Shown: piece by piece, positions 16,892 to 24,045 of the stretch
Position numbering within the stretch: position 1 is the first letter of the stretch
How the letters are laid out: each line of letters starts with the position of its first letter
NCBI RefSeq assembly: GCF_900114245.1
Contig: NZ_FOSK01000003.1
Span: forward strand, 310,001-374,000
Direction of reading: 5' to 3'
Source: Pseudovibrio ascidiaceicola
GTDB lineage: Bacteria; Pseudomonadota; Alphaproteobacteria; Rhizobiales; Stappiaceae
DNA: 64,000 nucleotides
Program-made: the position numbers and the translations under genes
Notes under the pieces: generated by a model
Databases searched by the model: none
Seen by the model: only the letters and a program-made list of their open reading frames with translations
Told to the model about the DNA's origin: nothing

Positions 16892-17490
16892 AGGTCCACC
16901 CCTTCCAAAAGTTTCCGTAAACGCGCAAGCGCAAGTCTCATCCGGGATTTGACGGTCCCAAGCGGCAGCTCTAAATACTGAGCAATTTTTGAGTGACTGG
17001 CATCTTCATAAAACGCGAGCTTGATGATGGTCGATTGCTCTGCTGGCAACAGGGGAAGCGCCTTCTTCACCCGCTCGCTAAGCTGTGATTGGTAGTGGTC
17101 ATCAAGCTGTGTCTCTTCTCCAACCAGTTCATTGGCAAAAAACTGATCATCTTTGTAAAGATATCGCCGCTCTTTACGAAAACGATCAATCCGAAGGTTA
17201 CGAGCGATCGTATAAATCCATGTCGAAGCTGAAGCCTTACGACTGTCAAACATCTCAGCCTTTCGCCACACAATCACAAATGTTTCCTGCACCAACTCCT
17301 CAGAAAGTTCCGAGGTTGCCCCACCTTTCAAAAAGTAGGTCTTAAGACGAGGAGCGAAGAACTCAAAGAGCTGGCGAAAGATCTCACGAGACCGCTCCCG
17401 TCCAAGCGACTGGAGCAAAGCGCTCAAATCTGCAGAGGTCAGGATATTTTCGCTCTCACCATCATTGTTTTGAAGCTGCATCGTAACCAT
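16888..17490 (-). CDS. rpoE: ECF sigma factor of the RpoE-ChrR (ECF11-like) group
   Basis: A 200-residue ECF sigma factor. Region 2 is visible as LSEELVQETFVIVWRKAEMFD and ASTWIYTIARNLRIDRFRK, and region 4 as LPAEQSTIIKLAFYEDASHSKIAQYLELPLGTVKSRMRLALARL. Coupling to chrR and the surrounding photolyase, SDR and CFA-like genes identify it as the singlet-oxygen sigma factor. It is preceded by a well-matched promoter of its own class (17525-17554), so it is probably autoregulated. ATG 17490 is used; a second in-frame ATG lies three codons later. Confidence 0.93.
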   Translation of the reverse strand: MVTMQLQNNDGESENILTSADLSALLQSLGRERSREIFRQLFEFFAPRLKTYFLKGGATSELSEELVQETFVIVWRKAEMFDSRKASASTWIYTIARNLRIDRFRKERRYLYKDDQFFANELVGEETQLDDHYQSQLSERVKKALPLLPAEQSTIIKLAFYEDASHSKIAQYLELPLGTVKSRMRLALARLRKLLEGVDL

Positions 17491-17524
17491 CGCTCTACAA
17501 ACCGCCGGGTTGTCTCACATAGTC

Positions 17525-17554
17525 TTTTTACCAAACAGCTTGTCAATTGGATCA
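17525..17554 (-). promoter_or_regulatory. Sigma-E-type promoter of rpoE-chrR
   Basis: On the minus strand a -35 element TGATCC (17549-17554) is followed after exactly 18 bases by TAAAAA (17525-17530). The TGATCC -35 is the known signature of RpoE-ChrR group promoters. The -10 end lies 34 bases before the rpoE ATG. Confidence 0.82.
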
Positions 17555-17571
17555 CTTTTTCCTGCCTAAGG

Positions 17572-17601
17572 TGATCCATTTCCAATCAACGCTCCTAAAA
17601 A
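17572..17601 (+). promoter_or_regulatory. Sigma-E-type promoter of the FAD enzyme-DUF1365-CFA operon
   Basis: TGATCC (17572-17577) and TAAAAA (17596-17601) are separated by 18 bases, the same hexamers and spacing as the divergent rpoE promoter. The two -35 elements lie 17 bases apart, back to back. The ATG of the FAD enzyme is 26 bases after the -10. Confidence 0.82.
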
Positions 17602-17627
17602 GAGAAACTTTAGATTGGATGTGAGCT

Positions 17628-18968
17628 ATGAAAATCGCAGTCATTGGGAGTGGAATTGCCGGCCTTTCCGCAACTTGGCTTCTCTCAAAAAGCCACGATG
17701 TAGATATCTATGAAAAGGATGATCGTCTTGGCGGGCATGCCAATACACAGAGTGTGAAAATTGCCGGCGAAGACGTAGCCGTCGATACCGGCTTCATCGT
17801 CTACAATGAGAAAACCTATCCCAATCTGACTGCACTCTTCAATCATTTGGATGTTCAGACAGACCCAACCGAGATGTCCTTCGCAGTTTCTCTGGAACAA
17901 GGATCGCGCGAGTATTCTGGCTCAGGTTTAAAAGGACTGTTCGCCCAGAAATCTAACCTCTTCCGCCCCAGCTTCCTGCGCATGATTTCTCAGACACTCC
18001 GCTTCTATAAGGAAGCACCTCAAGATGCTGAGGATTCAAAACTCCAATCTATATCACTGGGAAGCTATCTCAGCCAAAACAACTACTCAGCCACTTTCAT
18101 CAATGAACATCTGCTTCCTATGGGAGCAGCCATCTGGTCCATGCCCCCACAGCAGCTTTTGCAGTTTCCATTCCGTGCATTCATCGGCTTTTGCAGCAAT
18201 CATGGCCTCTTACAAGTGCGTGACAGACCACAATGGCGCACCGTTTCAGGCGGGTCGCGCAACTACGTTCAAAAACTCGCCTCAGAGATTTCCGGCAAAA
18301 TTATTTTGAATGCTGGCATTTCAGATATTCAGCGCAAACCCGGATCAATCACAGTCTACGCGAGAAACGGTCACGCAACCTCCTACGACCATGTCGTGTT
18401 TGCCTGTCACTCAGATCAGGCACTTGCACTGCTCAATGCGGAAGGCAACGCCTCTCGGGCTGAACGCCAGATCCTCGGATCAATCCGGTATCAGCGAAAC
18501 ATCGCCATCCTGCATCGCGACATTTCCCTCATGCCGAAACGCAAAACAACCTGGTCCGCCTGGAACTTCATCGGCAATCAGATGGGAAATAATGCTCTGT
18601 GCGTGACATATTGGATGAATGCCCTTCAAAGACTGAACACCTCTGAGGATGTGTTTGTCACCCTCAACCCAAGCCATCAGCCTGCTGAAGGTTCCGTATT
18701 GCGAACCTTCCAATATTCTCACCCCGTTTTTGACCAAACTGCATTGTCCGCTCAAAGGCAACTTTGGCAAATTCAGGGAGAAAGACGGACTTGGTTCTGC
18801 GGGGCTTACCTGGGTTATGGCTTCCATGAGGACGGACTGCAATCTGGTCTGGCCGTGGCCGAAGCACTTGGTGACGTTCAGCGACCATGGACATGCGAAA
18901 ATCCGAACGGACGTATCAGCCTGCCTGAAGACTGGCCCTACGGAAGCTATCAGGAGGCTGCGGAATGA
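17628..18968 (+). CDS. FAD-dependent amine oxidase/desaturase-like flavoprotein of the sigma-E regulon
   Basis: A 446-residue flavoprotein. It begins with the dinucleotide-binding motif VIGSGIAGLSATWLL, followed by IYEKDDRLGGHAN, the second FAD contact; DTGFIVYNEKTYPNL is typical of the NAD(P)-binding-Rossmann/amine-oxidase group found next to CFA-like genes. The C-terminal FAD-contact region GYGFHEDGLQSGLAVAEAL is present. It is first in a three-gene operon with four-base overlaps, under a sigma-E promoter. In Rhodobacter the equivalent operon has been linked to methylated or furan fatty acids made on singlet-oxygen stress; its exact reaction here is not known. Confidence 0.85.
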   Translation: MKIAVIGSGIAGLSATWLLSKSHDVDIYEKDDRLGGHANTQSVKIAGEDVAVDTGFIVYNEKTYPNLTALFNHLDVQTDPTEMSFAVSLEQGSREYSGSGLKGLFAQKSNLFRPSFLRMISQTLRFYKEAPQDAEDSKLQSISLGSYLSQNNYSATFINEHLLPMGAAIWSMPPQQLLQFPFRAFIGFCSNHGLLQVRDRPQWRTVSGGSRNYVQKLASEISGKIILNAGISDIQRKPGSITVYARNGHATSYDHVVFACHSDQALALLNAEGNASRAERQILGSIRYQRNIAILHRDISLMPKRKTTWSAWNFIGNQMGNNALCVTYWMNALQRLNTSEDVFVTLNPSHQPAEGSVLRTFQYSHPVFDQTALSAQRQLWQIQGERRTWFCGAYLGYGFHEDGLQSGLAVAEALGDVQRPWTCENPNGRISLPEDWPYGSYQEAAE

Positions 18969-19825
18969 TCCTGACAAGACGACAGCAGAAATCCACAAAT
19001 GCACCGCTCAGGATCTACCTGGGAGATGTCGTGCACTGCCGTCATGATCAGATCAAACACAAACTCAGTTATAAGGCTGTTTCCTTCTCAATCGACATCG
19101 ACCGATTGCAGGATGTGAACCAGATGTCACGCCTGCTGTCCGTTGGCCGGTTCAACCTATTCAGCTTCCATCCATCAGATCACATGGAAGATGGTCATTC
19201 ATCCCTGCGCGACTATGTAGAAGCTGTGTTGAAACAAGCGCAGATAACCACCATTCCGGAGCAAATACGGCTCCTCGCCTACCCCAGATTTTTAGGAAGA
19301 GCTTTCAATCCAATCAGTGTGTTTTACTGCTATTCGAAGAGCAGATTGGAAGCCATTCTTTATCAGGTTCGAAACACCTTTGGTGACATGCACCATTACG
19401 CCGTTGAAATAGCGCCATCTGAACATCAAGGCATTGAACAGGCCTACCGCCACTCATGCCCAAAAAACTTCCATGTGTCACCGTTTCTGGAAGTCTCCGG
19501 CCACTATCATTTTGTTGCGCGTCCTCCAACAGATCATGTGTCACTCATCATACGGCTGACACAGGACAGTACGCCTGTATTAACCGCTAGTTTTCAGGGA
19601 AAACAAAAGGCAGCAACAACCACGCGCCTCCTGAAGATTGGCCTTCAATACTTCCAGAATTCGGCAAAAATCCTCGGTCTCATTCATTTTGAAGCTCTAA
19701 AGCTCTGGATCAAAGGTGCCCGCTTTTACAAGCGACCATCACCGCCTGCATCCATCGTAACGGGTATGCACAAGCAAGCTCCAGCACTCAAAAAGACAAA
19801 AATTCACTCAGGGAGACAACCATGA
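18965..19825 (+). CDS. DUF1365 family protein
   Basis: A 286-residue protein of the DUF1365 family, recognisable from YLGDVVHCRHDQIKHKLSYKAVSF near the start (quoted in part as YLGDVVHCRH), from RLLAYPRFLGRAFNPISVFYC in the middle and from VRNTFGDMHHYAV. The family is almost always coded between an FAD amine-oxidase-like gene and a cyclopropane-fatty-acid synthase-like gene, as here, and is thought to act in fatty-acid modification, but it has no agreed enzymatic function. Its start overlaps the previous stop, and its stop overlaps the next start (ATGA in both cases), so the three products are likely made in fixed ratio. Confidence 0.88.
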   Translation: MILTRRQQKSTNAPLRIYLGDVVHCRHDQIKHKLSYKAVSFSIDIDRLQDVNQMSRLLSVGRFNLFSFHPSDHMEDGHSSLRDYVEAVLKQAQITTIPEQIRLLAYPRFLGRAFNPISVFYCYSKSRLEAILYQVRNTFGDMHHYAVEIAPSEHQGIEQAYRHSCPKNFHVSPFLEVSGHYHFVARPPTDHVSLIIRLTQDSTPVLTASFQGKQKAATTTRLLKIGLQYFQNSAKILGLIHFEALKLWIKGARFYKRPSPPASIVTGMHKQAPALKKTKIHSGRQP

Positions 19826-21066
19826 CACTCAGAGATCACTCCTCCCTCAGCCCATTAACCCACGCAAAAATGACGGAGCTTAACCTCTCCTCAAAACTCT
19901 GGAAGACATTGCTAGACCGTGTGCTCCACCGTCTCTCAGAAGGTCATTTGTGGATCATCCTTCCCAATGATCAAATGCTTTCCTATGGCAACCCGTCCGG
20001 GAAAGGCCCGGTCGTAACCGTAAAGATTTTAAACACTCGCCTTTTATGGAGGCTTCTTTCCGGTAACTCACTGGCACTGGCCGAAGGATATCTGGAAGAA
20101 GACTGGCAATGCAGCGACCTGAGGTCCCTGTTCGATTTGCTGGTGGCCAACAAACAGATAATGCAGTCAGTCACCAAGCGCGGCTTCCTTTCACGCGCAT
20201 TCGCACGCCTGCGTCACTTGGCAAATGCAAACACCTTGAACGGCAGCAAACGCAACATCGCGTTCCATTACGATCTTGGCAATGATTTTTACAGCCAGTG
20301 GCTCGATGAAACCATGACGTACTCATCGGCCTACAAGCTTAAACAGCACGAAACACTCGAAGAAGCACAGCGCAGAAAGTACGACCGTGTCTTGCAAATG
20401 ACCGACACACAGCCAGACCAACAGATTTTGGAAATTGGCTGTGGCTGGGGCGGTTTTGCTGAACATGCATGCACCGCCGGTCGTGATGTACACGGCATCA
20501 CGCTCTCACAAGAACAGCTCAGATTTGCCCAATCCCGCCTTCAATCCAAAGAAACTGAGGGAAGTGCATCCTTCGAACTGCGCGACTACCGCGAAACGGA
20601 AGGCCAGTACGACGCCATTGTCTCAATCGAGATGATCGAAGCAGTAGGTGAAGAGAACTGGGCCGGTTATTTTGAAAAGCTGAAGTCCCGTTTAAAGCCG
20701 GGTGGTACCGCTGTCATTCAGGCAATTCTCATCTCGGACGAAAAGTTCCATTGTTACCGCAAGAACGTTGATTTCATTCAGCGCTACATCTTCCCAGGAG
20801 GCTTACTGCCTTCAGCTAAGGAACTTGCAAGACAAATTGAACAACAAAAACTGCAACTCGTGACGCGCGAGTTCTTCGGCGCTGACTACGAGAAAACACT
20901 CGTCCGTTGGAGAGAGTCATTCTTCCAGAGTTGGCCAGAAATTGCTAAGCTCGGCTACGACAACCGCTTCAAGCGGATGTGGCATTATTATCTGGCATAT
21001 TGTGAAGCTGGCTTTGCTGAGGGAACCATCAATGTTGGTTTGTTTCAGATTAAGAAACCAGGTTGA
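19822..21066 (+). CDS. cfa: Cyclopropane-fatty-acid synthase-like SAM methyltransferase
   Basis: A 414-residue SAM-dependent fatty-acyl methyltransferase. The catalytic domain begins around residue 135 with NIAFHYDLGNDFYSQWLDE and MTYSSAY, and the SAM-binding loop is ILEIGCGWGGFAEHA; later EMIEAVGEENW and FIQRYIFPGG are family motifs. The N-terminal 130 residues match the lipid-binding domain of Cfa. Classical members cyclopropanate cis-unsaturated phospholipid acyl chains. In Rhodobacter a sigma-E-controlled homologue methylates vaccenate toward furan fatty acids, so this one could do either. Third gene of the operon. Confidence 0.85.
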   Translation: MTLRDHSSLSPLTHAKMTELNLSSKLWKTLLDRVLHRLSEGHLWIILPNDQMLSYGNPSGKGPVVTVKILNTRLLWRLLSGNSLALAEGYLEEDWQCSDLRSLFDLLVANKQIMQSVTKRGFLSRAFARLRHLANANTLNGSKRNIAFHYDLGNDFYSQWLDETMTYSSAYKLKQHETLEEAQRRKYDRVLQMTDTQPDQQILEIGCGWGGFAEHACTAGRDVHGITLSQEQLRFAQSRLQSKETEGSASFELRDYRETEGQYDAIVSIEMIEAVGEENWAGYFEKLKSRLKPGGTAVIQAILISDEKFHCYRKNVDFIQRYIFPGGLLPSAKELARQIEQQKLQLVTREFFGADYEKTLVRWRESFFQSWPEIAKLGYDNRFKRMWHYYLAYCEAGFAEGTINVGLFQIKKPG

Positions 21067-21076
21067 AGAAGATGAA

Positions 21077-21097
21077 GTTGGGCCATACAGGCCCAAC
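21077..21097. terminator. Hairpin between the convergent CFA-like and SnoaL-like genes
   Basis: Eight-base arms GTTGGGCC and GGCCCAAC enclose a five-base loop in the 38-base gap between two convergent operons. Both flanks are pyrimidine- or T-rich in the proper direction only in part, so it is probably a weak bidirectional terminator. Confidence 0.6.
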
Positions 21098-21104
21098 CAT
21101 TCCT

Positions 21105-21542
21105 TTAGATCGCAGCACGCGATGCAATCCACCTGATCATCGCACCAACAACCGGCAGCTTGCGATAGAAATGGCGTGAAGCATCCCAGTAATCATAGTG
21201 CGCACAAACTTTGGCATCCTTGTCAAAATGCACCTCTGTCAACCCTCGCACGCCCCAGTTGCCAAGCAGTTTTTGCTTGCAGGTAAAATCCCAACGCATG
21301 AAACACAGATCACCAGACCAGGCCAGATCAAGAATATTGAACCTAGGCTCCTGAACATCCTCATACATTTTGTGAAAGACCTTTTCGAAGTTGGCGCGCC
21401 CTTTCACATCATTAAAGGGATCAATGAAGTGCACATCATCACTGATGAGTTCATGAACGTCTTCGATACGTTCCGGCGTAACCTCTTCAAAGAAAAGCGC
21501 ATATTTCTTTGCTGTAGCCCTCAGATCAGCTCTCTCAGTCAT
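21105..21542 (-). CDS. NTF2/SnoaL-like small fold protein
   Basis: A 145-residue protein with the cone-like fold of the NTF2/SnoaL superfamily: ALFFEEVTPERIEDVHELISDDVHFIDPFNDVKGRANFEKVF is the usual opening (quoted here only as landmarks VHELISDDVHFIDPFNDV), ending in VHFDKDAKVCAHYDYWDAS. Members act as small isomerases, hydrolases or ligand binders; no activity is evident. It is the last gene of the phrB-SDR operon, with its ATG overlapping the SDR stop. Its presence in sigma-E/ChrR-linked operons of related bacteria suggests a part in the oxidative-stress response. Confidence 0.8.
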   Translation of the reverse strand: MTERADLRATAKKYALFFEEVTPERIEDVHELISDDVHFIDPFNDVKGRANFEKVFHKMYEDVQEPRFNILDLAWSGDLCFMRWDFTCKQKLLGNWGVRGLTEVHFDKDAKVCAHYDYWDASRHFYRKLPVVGAMIRWIASRAAI

Positions 21543-22291
21543 CGTTTACTCATCCTTCTCGTAACCGGAAAGTAGAGAGCGTATGGCAACAAGCGCAGGA
21601 TCTTCATGATAGCGGCAAGACGGAATGGGAAGTAAATCTCAAACTTACGCTTCTCAAGCCCATGATAGATATCCTTGGCAGCCTGCTCTGGTTCCAGAAG
21701 AAACGGCATCTCAAAGGTGTTCTTGTCAGTCATAGGTGTCTTTACAAAGCCCGGATTTACAAGCGACAGGTCAATCCCAGCCTTGTCAAAGTCAGGCTTC
21801 AGACTCTCACAAAGGTTGATCAGTGCGGCCTTGGTTGGCCCATAACAGGCAGCGTTGGGAAGGCCGCAATACCCACTTAATGAGCTGACAATTGCGATGT
21901 GCCCATTCCCCTGCTGTTTAAGCAACGGAAAGAGCCCCGCAATCACACGCACAGCACCAAAATAATTCGTATCCATGGAAGCCACAGAGTGCTCTTCACT
22001 CAGCACATCAATGCCACCGGGAAAGTAGACGCCTGAGCAGTACACCGTGAGGTCAGGCAGTTTGCCGGTCTGCTGAAAACGTTCCAACGCCTCAGCAACT
22101 TGCACTCGATCAGTCACATCAAGCGGCATCACTTCAACATTGCTGGCATCCTGAGCAACAGCTTGAAGCTTCTTCTCATTCCGCGCACTGATAATTACCT
22201 GAGATCCAGAACGCGCATACAAAAGGGCAAGGCTTGCTCCGATGCCGGAACTCGCTCCAATGATCCAAACAAGCTTCTCATGTTCTGCCAT
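21539..22291 (-). CDS. Short-chain dehydrogenase/reductase of the stress island
   Basis: A 250-residue SDR oxidoreductase. The NAD(P) loop is GASSGIGASLALLYA, the mid-strand motif lies in YCSGVYFPGG, and the catalytic residues are Ser in IVSSLSGYCG and Tyr/Lys in YGPTKAAL. ATG 22291 has AGAGG upstream; the longer frame would overlap phrB and is unlikely. It is close in sequence to the SDR at 52270-53034, sharing long identical runs such as MDTNYFGAVR and YGPTKAALINLCE. The substrate is unknown. Confidence 0.9.
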   Translation of the reverse strand: MAEHEKLVWIIGASSGIGASLALLYARSGSQVIISARNEKKLQAVAQDASNVEVMPLDVTDRVQVAEALERFQQTGKLPDLTVYCSGVYFPGGIDVLSEEHSVASMDTNYFGAVRVIAGLFPLLKQQGNGHIAIVSSLSGYCGLPNAACYGPTKAALINLCESLKPDFDKAGIDLSLVNPGFVKTPMTDKNTFEMPFLLEPEQAAKDIYHGLEKRKFEIYFPFRLAAIMKILRLLPYALYFPVTRRMSKR

Positions 22292-22334
22292 AACGCCTCT
22301 CTGATTGATCTTACGCAGCGAGGAAACTTTCAGA

Positions 22335-23873
22335 TCACGCTTGCGTCCCATCCAATTGAGCAAGAAAACGACGGCTATCACTTCTGATCTCGTTTTTCTT
22401 GCTGTCGCTCATCTTGTCCCAGCTGCGGTAGATCATCGAGACTCTGGGATTGCCTCGGAGCTTCTCTTCATTCTGATGCAGAAAGTTCCAATAAAGGTAG
22501 TTGAAGGGGCAGGCTTTCTCACCTGTCTTCGTAGCGTGAGAATAAGAGCAGTGCTCACAGTAATTCGACATTCTGTTGATGTAAGCTCCACTGGCTGCGT
22601 ATGGCTTTGAAGCAAACAGCCCACCATCCGCAAACAGGATCATTCCATTCACATTGGGCAACTCAGCCCACTCGTAAGCATCTGCATAAACTGCGAGATA
22701 CCACTCACTCACTTGTTTGGGGGCAAGCCCGGCAAGCAACGAGAAATTCCCGATCACCATCAGCCGCTGAATGTGATGCGCATAGGCATTTGCTTTTGTC
22801 TCAACAATACACTGGTGCAGACAATTCATCTGTGTCTCTCCAGTCCAGTAGAACTCAGGCAGATTTCGAGAGGCCTCAAAATAATTCAGTCCTGCATAGT
22901 CAGGCATAGAGAGCCAATAGATCCCCCGAATGAACTCCCGCCAGCCCACAATCTGCCGGATAAAGCCCTCAACAGAATTCAGCGGAGCAGTTCCATCAAA
23001 ATACGCTCGTTCCGCTGCCCGAACACATTCGAGCGGAAGCAACAAGCCGCAGTTGAGGTAGAAGCTGATGTGACTGTGAAACATCCAGGGTTCGCCCTGA
23101 ACCATCGCATCTTGATAGTCCCCAAACTTGCCAAGACGCTCAGCAACAAACTGGTCCAATGTCTTAAGTGCATCCTCACGCGTAACTGCAAGAGAAAACG
23201 GCTGTAAATCACCAAAGTGTTCGGGAAATTGGTCCGTAACAAGTGCCAGCACCTCCTCTGTAACCCTGTCTGGCTCAACAGAAAAAGGAGCTGGCACATC
23301 CAACTCCTTTGGCGCCTTCTTGCGATTGTCATGATCATAATTCCACTGTCCACCCAGCGGTTTGTCACTCTCCATCAAGATGGCATGATCACGTCGCATC
23401 TCTCGATAAAAGTACTCCAACCGTAAGCTCTTGCGCCCGGATGCCCACTCTTGAAAGCCTTCAGAGGAACAGAGAAAGCGGTCATCCTCACGCAGCTCAA
23501 CCGGCATACCTAGTCGCTCCTGCCAGCTCTCCATCTCATCCAGCAGGCGGTATTCACCAGGCTTCGTTACAATGAGTTCAGAAACAGTTTCAGCCTCCAT
23601 CAATCGAAGGACTTCCCCAAACAGGCTGCCCGTATTCTCAGCGCTATCGTAGTTCACGTAAACAACGCGATGCCCCAGAGACCTCAACGCCTCAGCAAAG
23701 TGGCGCATCGCCGAAAACAGAAACGCAATCTTCTTCTTGTGATGACGAACATAAGTCGCTTCCTCACGCACCTCCGCCAGCAAGATCACATCCTCACCCG
23801 GCTTGGCATCGCGCAGGCTGGAAAGAGACAAACTCAACTGATCCCCAAGCACCAGGCGCAAACGCATCCGCAT
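22335..23873 (-). CDS. phrB: FeS-type (6-4) photolyase/cryptochrome of the PhrB (DPRP) family
   Basis: A 512-residue flavoprotein, matching the length of Agrobacterium PhrB (about 507). The N-terminus (RLRLVLGDQLSLSLSSL) is the antenna-domain start of the DPRP family. The C-terminal part carries the cysteines for a 4Fe-4S cluster: YCEHC followed 13 residues later by CPFN, plus an upstream cysteine in MNCLHQC, the same spacing as in PhrB. It would repair (6-4) photoproducts or act as a light sensor. ATG 23873 has GAGGAGAAAA directly upstream, better than the TTG at 23885. It is read from the same strand as rpoE, but no TGATCC promoter is visible just ahead of this operon. Confidence 0.9.
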   Translation of the reverse strand: MRMRLRLVLGDQLSLSLSSLRDAKPGEDVILLAEVREEATYVRHHKKKIAFLFSAMRHFAEALRSLGHRVVYVNYDSAENTGSLFGEVLRLMEAETVSELIVTKPGEYRLLDEMESWQERLGMPVELREDDRFLCSSEGFQEWASGRKSLRLEYFYREMRRDHAILMESDKPLGGQWNYDHDNRKKAPKELDVPAPFSVEPDRVTEEVLALVTDQFPEHFGDLQPFSLAVTREDALKTLDQFVAERLGKFGDYQDAMVQGEPWMFHSHISFYLNCGLLLPLECVRAAERAYFDGTAPLNSVEGFIRQIVGWREFIRGIYWLSMPDYAGLNYFEASRNLPEFYWTGETQMNCLHQCIVETKANAYAHHIQRLMVIGNFSLLAGLAPKQVSEWYLAVYADAYEWAELPNVNGMILFADGGLFASKPYAASGAYINRMSNYCEHCSYSHATKTGEKACPFNYLYWNFLHQNEEKLRGNPRVSMIYRSWDKMSDSKKNEIRSDSRRFLAQLDGTQA

Positions 23874-23894
23874 TTTTCTCCTCAAGGCAGCCCA

Positions 23895-24005
23895 TCAAAC
23901 TCCCCAAAAAGGTAGAGCGCAAAGAACAACGAAGCCATACCCAACAATTAGGTCAAGCCTCCACCCTGAGACACGTTGTCTTGCGGCGTCATACAGAGTT
24001 GCCAT
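23895..24005 (-). CDS. 36-residue single-span membrane protein upstream of phrB
   Basis: A short frame starting at ATG 24005 with a very strong ribosome site (GGAGGGAG, five bases upstream) and ending 21 bases before the phrB ATG. The product MATLYDAARQRVSGWRLD has a positively charged N-terminus, then one hydrophobic span (LIVGYGFVVLCALPFWGV) to the end. The ribosome site, spacing and transmembrane design argue that it is translated. No family recognised. It might be a leader peptide, a membrane tether or a small stress protein. Confidence 0.55.
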   Translation of the reverse strand: MATLYDAARQRVSGWRLDLIVGYGFVVLCALPFWGV

Positions 24006-24045
24006 GTACTCCCTCCGGCAGATAGTCAAAAACTGAGATGGATTT

